DNA of 64,000 bases from Rhodobacter sp. (GTDB taxonomy: Bacteria > Pseudomonadota > Alphaproteobacteria > Rhodobacterales > Rhodobacteraceae): NCBI GenBank assembly GCA_027489175.1, contig JAIYAE010000033.1:1-64000 (forward strand), given 5' to 3'. Of this stretch, positions 34,667-45,468 are shown in pieces. A program made the position numbers and the translations under genes. How positions within the stretch are numbered: the first letter of the stretch is position 1; the number at the start of each line of letters is the position of its first letter. The notes below the pieces were generated by a model. The model searched no databases, had not been told where the DNA came from, and was given only the letters and a program-made list of their open reading frames with translations.

Positions 34667-36007
34667 ATGATGATGAAAGACTATTTGCGCAAGCATCCGG
34701 ACGTGCGGACCATTCGCGTGGCCGCTGCGGATCTGAACGGGCAGGCGCGGGGCAAACGTGTGCCCGCCCGCTTTGCCGACAAGATGGTGTCGGACGGGAC
34801 GCGGTTCCCGTTCTCGGTCCTCAACCTCGACATCTGGGGTGAGGATATCGACGACAGCCCGCTGGTCTTTGAGCAGGGCGACGCCGATGGCGTGCTGAAG
34901 CCGACCGAGCGCGGCTTCATGCCGATGCCTTGGCTGGAGGCGCCGACGGCCCTGCTGCCGATCTGGATGTTCCGCGAAAACGGCACGCCCTATGAGGGCG
35001 ACCCCCGCCATGCCTTGCGCGCGGTGGTTGACCGCTACAAGGCGCGCGGCCTGACCCCGGTCTGCGCGATGGAGCTGGAGTTCTTCCTGATCGACGACAG
35101 CGGCAAGACCATGCAAGTGCCCGCCTCGCCCCGGTCCGGCAAGCGCCGGAAGGCGGCGGAAACCCTGTCGATCCGCGCACTGGACGCGTTCGACACGTTC
35201 TTCACCGACCTTTACGACGCCTGCGAGGCGATGGACATTCCCGCCGACACCACGACCAGCGAGACGGGCCTTGGCCAGTTCGAGGTCAACCTGATGCACA
35301 GCGACGACGCCCTGCGCGCCGCGGATGATGCGTGGCTTTTCAAGATGCTGGTCAAGGGTCTGGCCCGCCGCCACGGTTTCGCCGCCAGCTTCATGGCGAA
35401 GCCTTATGCCGATTATTCCGGGTCCGGTCTCCACACCCATTTTTCGGTGCTGGACGAAAAGGGCGACAACATCTTTGACTCTGGCGGTCCGAAAGGCACG
35501 GCGCAGTTGCGCCATGCGGTGGCGGGGTGCCTGGCGGCGATGCATGACTCGACCCTCCTCTTCGCGCCGCATTTCAACAGCTACGAACGCCTGGTTCCCG
35601 ATAAGCACGCGCCCACGGCCATTTCCTGGGGCTATGAGAACCGCACCGCCGCCATCCGCATCCCGGCAGGCAGCCCGTCCGCCCGGCGGATCGAGCATCG
35701 CGTGGCGGGGGGGGACGTGAACCCGTACCTCATGCTGGCCGCCATCCTGGGTGCCGCCCTGTCGGGGATCGAGGACGGGGTGGAACCGCCACCGCCCGTC
35801 ACCGGCAACGCCTATGCGATGGACCTGCCGCAGATCCCGTCCAACTGGGAAGCGGCGATCGACGCCTTCGAACACTCGGACAGCCTGTATCGTTTCCTGC
35901 CGAAAGAGCTGATCCGCAACCTGGTGCAGACCAAGCGGCAAGAGCTGCACTACATCGCCGAACTGTCGCCGGAAGAGCGGGTGGAGCTTTACCTCGACAC
36001 TGTTTGA
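34667..36007 (+). CDS. glutamine synthetase family protein (gamma-glutamylpolyamine synthetase-like)
   Basis: A 446-aa member of the glutamine synthetase superfamily. Active-site segments include MELEFFLID, the metal-binding stretch ETGLGQFEVNL, GSGLHTHFSVLD, and NRTAAIRIPAGSPSARRIEHR. In this group an ATP-dependent ligase joins glutamate to an amine such as putrescine instead of ammonia. Three consecutive ATG codons (34667, 34670, 34673) make the exact start uncertain and none has a good ribosome binding site. It opens an operon with an amidotransferase, a second ligase and an FAD oxidase, the set expected for the gamma-glutamyl route of putrescine breakdown. Confidence 0.88.
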   Translation: MMMKDYLRKHPDVRTIRVAAADLNGQARGKRVPARFADKMVSDGTRFPFSVLNLDIWGEDIDDSPLVFEQGDADGVLKPTERGFMPMPWLEAPTALLPIWMFRENGTPYEGDPRHALRAVVDRYKARGLTPVCAMELEFFLIDDSGKTMQVPASPRSGKRRKAAETLSIRALDAFDTFFTDLYDACEAMDIPADTTTSETGLGQFEVNLMHSDDALRAADDAWLFKMLVKGLARRHGFAASFMAKPYADYSGSGLHTHFSVLDEKGDNIFDSGGPKGTAQLRHAVAGCLAAMHDSTLLFAPHFNSYERLVPDKHAPTAISWGYENRTAAIRIPAGSPSARRIEHRVAGGDVNPYLMLAAILGAALSGIEDGVEPPPPVTGNAYAMDLPQIPSNWEAAIDAFEHSDSLYRFLPKELIRNLVQTKRQELHYIAELSPEERVELYLDTV

Positions 36008-36014
36008 CGCAAGC

Positions 36015-36038
36015 GCCCCCCCTTGACCAAGGGGGGGC
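36015..36038 (+). terminator. intercistronic hairpin
   Basis: GCCCCCCCTT (36015-36024) and AAGGGGGGGC (36029-36038), perfect 10-bp stem with a 4-nt loop, in the 74-bp gap after the first ligase gene. No T run follows; likely a partial terminator or mRNA stabiliser. Confidence 0.55.
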
Positions 36039-36081
36039 AAAGCGACCACCTTCGGCACAGTCAAGCTACGGACCGGGACCC

Positions 36082-36786
36082 ATGCAGATCGGCATCCTTC
36101 AGACCGGCGAAAGCCCCGACGCGCTGCGCGAACAGGGCGACTATCCGGATTTCTTTGAAACCCTCTTGGCCGGCAAGGGCCTTACCTTCCGGCGCTGGGC
36201 GGTCCTGCGCAATGATTTCCCGGCGGATGTCCATGACTGCGATGGCTGGCTCATCACCGGCTCACGCTTCGGGGCCTATGAGGACCACGCCTGGATTCCG
36301 CCGTTGGAGGATTTCATCCGCAAGGCATATGCCGCGCATGTGCCGGTGGTGGGCGTCTGCTTTGGCCACCAGATCATCGCGCAAGCGATGGGTGGCAAGG
36401 TCGAGAAATACAAGGGCGGCTGGTCGGTTGGCCCGACAGAGTATGATTTCGGCGACCGCAGCTATACGCTGAACGCCTGGCATCAGGACCAGGTCACGGT
36501 CAAGCCGGAGGGGGCCGAGGTCCTTGCCTCGACCGATTTCTGCGCCAATGCGGCGCTGCTTTATGACGACCGCATGTTCACGGTTCAGCCGCATCCCGAA
36601 TTCCGGCGGGAGTTCATCGAAGGCCTGATCAAGGTCCGGGGGCCGGGCCTGGTGCCCGATCCGATCCTTGCCGATGCCACCGCCCGGCTGGACACGGCCA
36701 CTGACAGCCCCGCGATGGCCGACCGGATTGCGACTTTCTTTCTGACCCACAAAGCCAAAACTGGGGCCGAGAAGCTCCGCGCCTGA
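36082..36786 (+). CDS. class I glutamine amidotransferase, probable gamma-glutamyl hydrolase of the polyamine pathway
   Basis: A 234-aa class I glutamine amidotransferase. The catalytic nucleophile is C93 in GVCFGHQ, with H171 and E173 in QPHPEF completing the triad. It is a stand-alone domain nearer to the GMP synthase-type amidotransferases than to E. coli PuuD. In an operon with two gamma-glutamylamine ligases and an oxidase, hydrolysis of a gamma-glutamyl bond (for example gamma-glutamyl-GABA) is the most economical role, but this is inferred from context. The ATG at 36082 gives the family start QIGILQTG. Confidence 0.82.
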   Translation: MQIGILQTGESPDALREQGDYPDFFETLLAGKGLTFRRWAVLRNDFPADVHDCDGWLITGSRFGAYEDHAWIPPLEDFIRKAYAAHVPVVGVCFGHQIIAQAMGGKVEKYKGGWSVGPTEYDFGDRSYTLNAWHQDQVTVKPEGAEVLASTDFCANAALLYDDRMFTVQPHPEFRREFIEGLIKVRGPGLVPDPILADATARLDTATDSPAMADRIATFFLTHKAKTGAEKLRA

Positions 36787-36822
36787 CGGTGCGGGGGCCA
36801 CCCCCCAAAGACAGTGTGACAT

Positions 36823-38178
36823 ATGTCCAAATGGACCGACCAGCTGCCGGACGCAGCGCGCGACTACATCGGCAACCGCCGTGTGGATGAAGTGGAATGC
36901 ATCATCGGCGACATTGCCGGGGTGGCGCGCGGCAAGGCGATGCCCGCCGCGAAATTCGGCAAGCAGACCAACTACTTTCTGCCGAATTCGATCTTCCTGC
37001 AGACGATCACCGGGGAATGGGCCGACAACCCGTTTGACGCCTTCACCGAACCCGACATGATCTTGGAACCCGACTGGTCCACCGCCACCGCCGCCCCCTG
37101 GACGGCCGATGTGACGCTGCAGGTGATCCATGATGCGAAGGATCAAGAAGGCAATCTGATCGCCTTTTCCCCGCGCAACGTCTTGCGCCGGATAATGGAC
37201 CTTTACGCCGCCCAAGGCTGGCGCCCGGTCGTGGCGCCCGAGATGGAGTTCTTCCTGACCGCCCGCAACATCGACCCGAACCAGCCGGTGATTCCGCCGA
37301 TGGGCCGGTCAGGCCGCAGAGCCGCGGGCAAGCAGGCCTATTCCCTGTCGGCCATCGACGAATACGGCAAGGTGATCGATGACATCTATGACTACGCCGA
37401 GGCGCAGGGGTTGGAGATTGACGGCATCCTGCAGGAAGGCGGGGCAGGGCAGATTGAGCTGAACCTCGCCCACGGTGACCCGATCCGTCTTGCCGATGAG
37501 GTTTTCTTCTTCAAGCGCCTGATCCGTGAGGCGGCCCTGCGCCACGACTGTTTCGCCACCTTCATGGCCAAGCCGATTGCGGGCGAGCCTGGGTCGGCGA
37601 TGCACATCCACACCTCGGTTGTGGACACCAAGACCGGCAAGAACATCTTCGCCGGCCCGAAGGGGGTTGAGACGGAGGCGTTCCTGCATTTCATCGGCGG
37701 CATGCAAAAGCACCTTGGCGCAGCGGTGGCCCTTTTCGCGCCTTACGTGAACAGTTACCGCCGCTATGTCCCCGACTTCGCCGCCCCGATCAACCTGGAA
37801 TGGGGCCGCGACAACCGCACCACGGGCCTGCGCGTGCCGATCAGCAGCCCGGCCGCGCGGCGGATCGAAAACCGCCTGCCGGGAATGGATTGCAACCCCT
37901 ATCTCGGCATCGCCTCCACCCTTGCCTGTGGCTATCTGGGGCTGATGAACAAGACCCAGTCGCGCCCGGAATTCAGTGGCTCGGCCTATATCGACAGCGA
38001 GGATATCCCGGTCAACCTTGGCGATGCGCTGGACCTTCTGGATGAGGATCAGGCCCTGAAAGAGGTGATGGGGGTGGAATTCGTCAAGGTCTATGACAGC
38101 GTGAAACGCAATGAATACAAAGAGTTCCTGCAGGTCATCAGCCCGTGGGAGCGTGAGCATTTGCTGTTGAACGTCTGA
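36823..38178 (+). CDS. gamma-glutamylputrescine synthetase-like (PuuA family)
   Basis: A 451-aa glutamine synthetase superfamily protein of the PuuA type. Conserved segments include APEMEFFLTA, GAGQIELNLAHGDP, GSAMHIHTSV and NRTTGLRVPISSPAARRIENR. It shows about the same architecture as the ligase two genes upstream but is clearly diverged, suggesting different amine preferences. The expected reaction is ATP-dependent joining of glutamate and putrescine. Its stop overlaps the start of the FAD oxidase gene (TGATG), coupling ligation to the following oxidation step. Confidence 0.88.
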   Translation: MSKWTDQLPDAARDYIGNRRVDEVECIIGDIAGVARGKAMPAAKFGKQTNYFLPNSIFLQTITGEWADNPFDAFTEPDMILEPDWSTATAAPWTADVTLQVIHDAKDQEGNLIAFSPRNVLRRIMDLYAAQGWRPVVAPEMEFFLTARNIDPNQPVIPPMGRSGRRAAGKQAYSLSAIDEYGKVIDDIYDYAEAQGLEIDGILQEGGAGQIELNLAHGDPIRLADEVFFFKRLIREAALRHDCFATFMAKPIAGEPGSAMHIHTSVVDTKTGKNIFAGPKGVETEAFLHFIGGMQKHLGAAVALFAPYVNSYRRYVPDFAAPINLEWGRDNRTTGLRVPISSPAARRIENRLPGMDCNPYLGIASTLACGYLGLMNKTQSRPEFSGSAYIDSEDIPVNLGDALDLLDEDQALKEVMGVEFVKVYDSVKRNEYKEFLQVISPWEREHLLLNV

Positions 38179-39482
38179 TGGTCAACCTTCTGCACGCCAA
38201 TGACCGGGCGGGGGAATACCCGCCCAGTTACTATGCCGCGACCCGCACCGCGCTGGACCCGTTCCCGCCCTTGACGGGTGCGCAGACGGCGGATGTGGCC
38301 ATTGTCGGCGGCGGCTACATGGGGCTGTCGGCGGCGTTGCACCTGGCGGAAAAGGGCTTCAGCGTGGTGCTGGTCGAGGCGCATCGCGTGGGCTTCGGTG
38401 CCTCGGGGCGCAATGGCGGGCAGGTCGGCTCGGGCCAGCGGCAGGATCAGGTCTGGATCGAAAAGGCCGTGGGGCGCGAGCATGCCCACCGTCTGTGGGA
38501 CATGGCCGAGGATGCCAAGGCGCTGGTCAAGGGCCTGATCGACCGCCACCAGATGCCGGTGCCATTTCGCCCCGGTGTGGCCCATGCCTGCTACACCGAC
38601 GCCGAATCCCGCGAGGCGCATGGCTATGCCGAAAAGCTGGCCCGGGACTATAGCTATACGCAGGTGGACGCGCTGGACCGGACGGGCATCCGCCGGCTTA
38701 TCGGGTCCACCGCCTTTGCGGGGGGCGCGGTCGACCGTGGGGCGGGCCATATCCACCCGCTCAACTTTGCCATCGGCCTCGCCAAGGCGGCGGCTGCGGC
38801 GGGGGCGCGCCTCCATGAAGGCAGCGAGGTGCTGTCCCTGACCCCGGGCGCAAAGGTCACGTTGCGGTGCGCCGGCGGCAGCGTGACGGCCGACCATGTG
38901 ATCCTGGCGGGCAACGGTTATTTAGGCGGGCTGGAGCCGACCTACCCCGCGCGCGTGATGCCGATCAACAACTTCATCCTTGCTACCGAACCGTTGGGTG
39001 ACCGCGCAAAGGACGTGCTGGCCGAACCCGTGGCGGTCGCTGACAGCAAGTTTGTGGTCAACTATTGGCGGCTTTCCGATGACAACCGCCTGCTGTTCGG
39101 CGGCGGGGAAAGCTATGGCTACCGTTTCCCGGACATCCTGAAGACGGTCCGCGCGCCGATGCTGAAGATCTACCCGCAGCTTGCGGATGTGAAGATCAGC
39201 CATGCCTGGGGCGGGACGCTGGCGATCACGATGAACCGGATGCCCGCGCTGATGCGCCCGCAGCCCAACGTGCTGGCGGGCTCGGCCTGTTCGGGGCATG
39301 GGGTGGCGCTCTCCACCCTGTCCGGCAAGCTTTTGGCCGAGGCGGTGGCGGGTGATGCTTCGGGCTTTGACCTCCTCGCCTCGATCCCCCAACCGCGCTT
39401 TCCAGGCGGCGCGGCTCTGCGCTGGCCGCTTCTGGTGCTGGCGATGACCTGGTACGGAATGCGCGACCGTCTGGGCCTGTGA
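38178..39482 (+). CDS. FAD-dependent oxidase, gamma-glutamylputrescine oxidase-like (PuuB family)
   Basis: A 434-aa DAO-family flavoprotein. The dinucleotide-binding motif is VAIVGGGYMGLSAALHLAEKG (about 40-60), and GASGRNGGQVGSGQRQD is the PuuB-type flavin contact region. The C-terminal HAWGGTLAITMNRMP and GSACSGHGVALS segments close the FAD site. It should oxidise the amine of the gamma-glutamylated polyamine to an aldehyde with release of ammonia and hydrogen peroxide. No aldehyde dehydrogenase gene is present in the window, so that step must be encoded elsewhere. Confidence 0.9.
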   Translation: MVNLLHANDRAGEYPPSYYAATRTALDPFPPLTGAQTADVAIVGGGYMGLSAALHLAEKGFSVVLVEAHRVGFGASGRNGGQVGSGQRQDQVWIEKAVGREHAHRLWDMAEDAKALVKGLIDRHQMPVPFRPGVAHACYTDAESREAHGYAEKLARDYSYTQVDALDRTGIRRLIGSTAFAGGAVDRGAGHIHPLNFAIGLAKAAAAAGARLHEGSEVLSLTPGAKVTLRCAGGSVTADHVILAGNGYLGGLEPTYPARVMPINNFILATEPLGDRAKDVLAEPVAVADSKFVVNYWRLSDDNRLLFGGGESYGYRFPDILKTVRAPMLKIYPQLADVKISHAWGGTLAITMNRMPALMRPQPNVLAGSACSGHGVALSTLSGKLLAEAVAGDASGFDLLASIPQPRFPGGAALRWPLLVLAMTWYGMRDRLGL

Positions 39483-39493
39483 CATCTGGCGAA

Positions 39494-39592
39494 GCGGGGG
39501 TTTCACACCCCCGCACCCCCGTGGGATATTTGGACCAGAATGAAAGACCAAAGCCATTGCGGCTTTCATTCTGGTCCAAATATCCTCGGGGG
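39494..39592. repeat. hairpin (TTTCACA loop) plus long GATATTTGG inverted repeat
   Basis: GCGGGGG, loop TTTCACA, CCCCCGC (39494-39514) is followed by CCCCCGTGGGATATTTGG. A perfect 21-bp inverted repeat runs 39526-39546 against 39563-39583, extended outward by GG with CC and by CCCCCG with CGGGGG. The first part is the same element as at 10275; here it is present in both orientations. It should terminate the puu-like operon. Confidence 0.75.
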
Positions 39593-39692
39593 GGGCCAGG
39601 GGTTTCGCCACTGGTTCAAGAAACCACTGGCGCGGGGGGGCGAAGCGCCCCCGGGGGCTGCACATGGCGCGCGTTCTGGTATAGTTGGCCTT

Positions 39693-41630
39693 ATGTCCCT
39701 GCCGAACGGATTCCTTGATGACCTGCGCACCCGGGTGACCCTGTCCCAGATCGTGGGCAAGAAGGTCACCTGGGACATGCGCAAGTCCAACATGGCAAAG
39801 GGCGACTTCTGGGCGCCTTGCCCGTTCCATCAGGAAAAATCCGCCAGCTTCCATGTCGATGACCGCAAGGGGTTCTACTACTGCTTTGGCTGCCACGCCA
39901 AAGGCGATGCCATCGGGTTTGTGAAGGAAACCGAAAACCTGTCTTTCATGGAAGCGGTTGAGGTCTTGGCGCGTGAGGCGGGGATGACCGTCCCCGCGCG
40001 TGACCCGAAAGAAGCCGCCCAGGCCGACCGCCGCACCCAGCTGGTGCAGGTGATGGAAGAGGTGGTGAAGTTCTACCGCCTGCAGCTGAAAACCAGCGCC
40101 GGGGCCGAGGCGCGGCGCTATCTGGCCGACAAGCGCCGTTTGTCGGAACCCGCGCTTGAGCGCTGGGAAATCGGCTGGGCGCCGGACAGCTTCAACGCCT
40201 TGCGGGATGCGCTGGTGGCCAAGGGGGTCAGCCCGGATCTGATGGTCGCCTCTGGCATGATCGCCAAGTCCGACAACGGCCAGCTTTATGACCGCTTCCG
40301 CGCCCGGGTGATCTTTCCGATCCGCGATGGCCGGGGCCGGGCGATCAGCCTTGGCGGCCGCTCCCTCGACCCCAACGCGCAAGCCAAATACCTCAACGGC
40401 CCAGAGACGGAACTGTTCGACAAGGGTCGCAACCTCTTCAACCAGTCCCGCGCACGTGAGGCGGCGGGGAAGGGCAAGCCCCTGATCGTCGCCGAAGGCT
40501 ACATGGACGTGATTGCGCTGAGTGAGGCTGGCTTTACCGCCGCCGTGGCCCCGCTTGGCACCGCCGTCACCGACGACCAGCTGCGGATGATCTGGCGCAT
40601 TGCCGATGAACCCATCGTCGCACTGGATGGAGACAACGCAGGGTTAAAGGCCGCGCAGCGGGTGATCGACCTTGCCCTGCCGCTTTTGGAGGCCGGCAAG
40701 GCCCTGCGCTTTGCCGTCCTGCCCGGTGGCATGGACCCCGATGACCTCTTGAAAGCCCAGGGCGCGCCCGCGCTGCAGGCCGTGCTGGACCGCGCCCTGC
40801 CGATGATCCAGCTTTTGTGGCAACGCGAGACCGAGGGCCACAACTTCGACAGCCCCGAACGCCGCGCCACCCTCGACAAGACCTTGCGCGGGCATCTGGC
40901 GCGGATCACCGATCCGTCGATCAAGACCCATTACGCCGATGAGATGAAGCGCTTGCGCCAGGCCCTGTTCGGCACCACGCCCGGCGCTTATCGTCCGTTC
41001 CAGCCCGGCCCCTACGTCAAGGGTCAGCGCCGCTTTGCCCCGCCGGGCGGGGCCTTGGCGACCACGCGCTCCTCGCTGCTGGCGCAGGCGCAGGGCCCGG
41101 TGACCGAAACCCTGCGTGAGGCGGTGATCCTGGCCACGGTCATCCTGCACCCCGCCCTTATCCAGCGGTTTGAAACCGCGCTGGAGCGGCTGGACCTGAC
41201 CGATGATGACCACGAAACCTTGCGCCGCCTGATCCTGACCCATGGCGATGCGCCCGATCTGCTGGACCGGCTGCGCGATGCAGCGCCCGCTGCCCTTGAC
41301 GCGCTGATGGTGCGTCCCCATGTGGCCATAGCACCCCCCGTGCGCCACCCCCAGGACCATGACCTTGCCACGCTGTGCCTGGCCGAGGAATTGGCCAAAC
41401 TTGACGCCTGGCGCGGGGCCCGGCGTGAGATTGAGGAGGCCGTCGAAGACATGACCGGTTTGCCGGACGAAGGCCTGACCTGGCGCCTGACCAAGGCGAC
41501 CGAGGCGCTGCATCAGTCCAACCGCACCGGCCCCGCAGAAAGCACTGATCTGGGCGAAGACCGGGCCGCCCTGTCAAAACATCTTCAATCCCTGATCGAT
41601 AGCCAGGTCTGGATCAAGAAAAACCGCTGA
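39693..41630 (+). CDS. dnaG: DNA primase
   Basis: A 645-aa primase that makes RNA primers for replication. The N-terminal zinc finger ligands are C43, H46, C64 and C67 (CPFHQEKS and YYCFGCHAKGD). The central TOPRIM domain has the acidic motifs VAEGYMDVIAL and DGDNAG, and the C-terminal helicase-interacting region is present. The start is the ATG at 39693, matching the family N-terminus; upstream in-frame sequence belongs to the repeat. A TATAGT at 39680 may be part of its promoter. It is followed by rpoD, the usual order in alphaproteobacteria. Confidence 0.97.
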   Translation: MSLPNGFLDDLRTRVTLSQIVGKKVTWDMRKSNMAKGDFWAPCPFHQEKSASFHVDDRKGFYYCFGCHAKGDAIGFVKETENLSFMEAVEVLAREAGMTVPARDPKEAAQADRRTQLVQVMEEVVKFYRLQLKTSAGAEARRYLADKRRLSEPALERWEIGWAPDSFNALRDALVAKGVSPDLMVASGMIAKSDNGQLYDRFRARVIFPIRDGRGRAISLGGRSLDPNAQAKYLNGPETELFDKGRNLFNQSRAREAAGKGKPLIVAEGYMDVIALSEAGFTAAVAPLGTAVTDDQLRMIWRIADEPIVALDGDNAGLKAAQRVIDLALPLLEAGKALRFAVLPGGMDPDDLLKAQGAPALQAVLDRALPMIQLLWQRETEGHNFDSPERRATLDKTLRGHLARITDPSIKTHYADEMKRLRQALFGTTPGAYRPFQPGPYVKGQRRFAPPGGALATTRSSLLAQAQGPVTETLREAVILATVILHPALIQRFETALERLDLTDDDHETLRRLILTHGDAPDLLDRLRDAAPAALDALMVRPHVAIAPPVRHPQDHDLATLCLAEELAKLDAWRGARREIEEAVEDMTGLPDEGLTWRLTKATEALHQSNRTGPAESTDLGEDRAALSKHLQSLIDSQVWIKKNR

Positions 41631-41714
41631 TTCGGCCTTTCCCCCAGCCTGATTCGCGTTATTGATTCGGAAGCACCGCCTCGATTCGCGCCCATGACTT
41701 TTCCAGGAGCACCC

Positions 41715-43706
<1,992 letters not shown>

Positions 43707-43721
43707 GCGGCGCGTGCCAAC

Positions 43722-44297
43722 ATGACCATGGTCAGGTCGAGAGAGCCAAACGCTCTGCTCAGGCGGCTACTCTTGGCCGTGATTCTTCTGATCCTTCTCG
43801 GCGGGCTGCCAATCTTTGCGCAGATCGCCGGGTTTCCCTTCCTGCCTTCAACGGCTTGGGTTGAAAACTCCCTTTGGCTGGCTTTGGGCAGCGGGGCAGT
43901 GGCAGCTGTCTTTCTGTCCGTCATCATCATTCGCGGACGGAAACGAGATGGGTCAAGCAGGCGGGCCGTCGGATACCTGCTTCTTCTCGCTTTCTCCCCA
44001 TTGTTCTTTGGCGCTCTTGGAGCTTCGGCAATCTTCTCTGGGGCCCCGCTGATCTACACGGCGATTTTTGGGAAGCCGGCTGAAGCGTCCTATGAAGTGA
44101 AGCGGACAGGGTCCGGGGACAGAAGGTGCCGAAACAAGATCGATCTGGTTGGGCTGCCTATTCTGAATGATCGCCTGTGTGGATTTCCCCAGGACTTTGC
44201 TGAGTCACTGCGTCCGGGTCAAACGGTCGTGGTCGCCGGAAAAGGATCGGCCTACGGTATCTTTGTCGATACGGCCCGCCGGTCCGACCAGCCGTAG
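43722..44297 (+). CDS. hypothetical membrane protein
   Basis: A 191-aa protein with three hydrophobic segments (about 15-40, 49-71 and 83-107). A hydrophilic C-terminal domain of about 80 residues follows, containing two cysteines (RRCRNK and DRLCGFP) that could form a disulfide outside the membrane. No family is recognised. Its base composition and codon use are less GC-rich than the rpoD gene 15 bp upstream, which may mean recent acquisition. There is no visible ribosome binding site for the ATG at 43722; a second ATG lies two codons in. Confidence 0.6.
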   Translation: MTMVRSREPNALLRRLLLAVILLILLGGLPIFAQIAGFPFLPSTAWVENSLWLALGSGAVAAVFLSVIIIRGRKRDGSSRRAVGYLLLLAFSPLFFGALGASAIFSGAPLIYTAIFGKPAEASYEVKRTGSGDRRCRNKIDLVGLPILNDRLCGFPQDFAESLRPGQTVVVAGKGSAYGIFVDTARRSDQP

Positions 44298-44420
44298 CAA
44301 GCCCCAGGCTGGGTGCCAACCCACCGGCCGAGCCAGGGAGGGGTGCCCACCTCCGCCTTTCCCCACCTTGCGCCTTTGCCCGCCCCGCCGCACTCTTGGT
44401 CTGAACCCGCGGGAGACCCC

Positions 44421-44933
44421 ATGCGCAGCCTCGTCCTCGCCCTCAGCCTTCTTGCGGCCCCTGCCGCCGCCGCCTGCCTGCCTGACGGTGAGATCTTCTC
44501 GTGCCAGATCGGCGCGAAGACCCTTGAGGTCTGCCATGAAGGCGGCGCTTTGGTCTACCGCTTCGGCCCGGAGGGCAAACCAGAGCTGACCCTGTCCGAG
44601 CCGTTGGAGACCATGGACTACCAACCCTGGTCAGGCTGGGGTCGCAACCGCTTTTACACCGTCACCTTCCAAAACAACGGCCTTGCCTACCAGGTCCGCT
44701 CAGAATTCGACCGGAGCGGCCGACCCCGGGGCATGGACGGCGGCGTCACGGTGCTTGACGGCACCACCACTGTGGTCGAACTGACCTGCGATTGGGGCAG
44801 CGTCACGCGCGAACTTGACGGGATCGGCTGGCTGAAAACCGATATCGGTCAGTGTTTCGATCAGGAAAAATCCGCCTGGCGCGAGGGCGCCTGTGGCCGA
44901 ACCCCCGAGTTTTGTGCCTGTCCTGACCCGTAA
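44421..44933 (+). CDS. exported cysteine-rich protein, first of a tandem paralogue pair
   Basis: A 170-aa protein with a signal peptide (about 1-18). The mature part shares the pattern FSCQIGAK, YxFGPEGKPELT, SEPLETMDY and LTCDWG, IGQCFD with the next gene product, including five cysteines at equivalent places. No catalytic motif is visible, so a small periplasmic disulfide-bonded domain is the best description. GGGAG lies upstream of the ATG at 44421. Extra cysteines near the C-terminus are specific to this copy. Confidence 0.75.
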   Translation: MRSLVLALSLLAAPAAAACLPDGEIFSCQIGAKTLEVCHEGGALVYRFGPEGKPELTLSEPLETMDYQPWSGWGRNRFYTVTFQNNGLAYQVRSEFDRSGRPRGMDGGVTVLDGTTTVVELTCDWGSVTRELDGIGWLKTDIGQCFDQEKSAWREGACGRTPEFCACPDP

Positions 44934-44983
44934 AGGGCCGACAGCCACGCCCCCTCACCTAGACCCATGAACGGACCCCTACC

Positions 44984-45460
44984 ATGCGCAGCCTTGCCCT
45001 CCTCCTCGCCCTCGCACCCCTTCCCGCCGCTGCGGCGTGCCCTGCGGAAGACACCGTCTTTTCCTGCCAGATCGGCGCGAAGGTGGTAGAGCTGTGCCAC
45101 TCAGGCGACGCGCTGGTCTACAGCTTCGGGCCGGAAGGCAAACCCGAACTGACCATTACCGAGCCGCTTGAAACCCTCGACTTCACGCCCTGGCCCGGCA
45201 TCGGCCGCTACTATTGGGAGTCGGTCAGATTCCGGAACGCCGGCTTCACCTACGAGATCTACAGCAGCATCGAGCGTGGCCCCGACGCGACCACCGGGCG
45301 GCTGGCGGAACTTGCCGTCCTTGAGGGCGAGACCGAACTTGCCCGGCTGACCTGTGACGAAGGGACCGCAGGCTCGCTTGAACTGATCTACGATCTCAAG
45401 AAATCTATCGGTCAATGCTGGGACTACGAGAGCGAGTCCTGGATCAGCACCTGCGACTAG
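44984..45460 (+). CDS. exported cysteine-rich protein, second of a tandem paralogue pair
   Basis: A 158-aa protein with a signal peptide (about 1-18) and clear similarity to the gene product upstream over the whole length: FSCQIGAK, YSFGPEGKPELT, TEPLETLDF, LTCDEG and IGQCWD. The two genes arose by duplication and have diverged mainly in the second half. Only 50 bp separate them, so they are probably co-transcribed. Function unknown; the family seems confined to relatives of this organism as far as I can judge. Confidence 0.75.
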   Translation: MRSLALLLALAPLPAAAACPAEDTVFSCQIGAKVVELCHSGDALVYSFGPEGKPELTITEPLETLDFTPWPGIGRYYWESVRFRNAGFTYEIYSSIERGPDATTGRLAELAVLEGETELARLTCDEGTAGSLELIYDLKKSIGQCWDYESESWISTCD

Positions 45461-45468
45461 GCCCCCCG

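Noticed and set aside
34549-34842. A frame starting ATG with GAGGA upstream, before and overlapping the first glutamine synthetase-like gene
   Set aside because: It has a good ribosome binding site but is mostly out-of-frame overlap with a well-conserved gene. It could be a leader peptide at most; no protein family fits.
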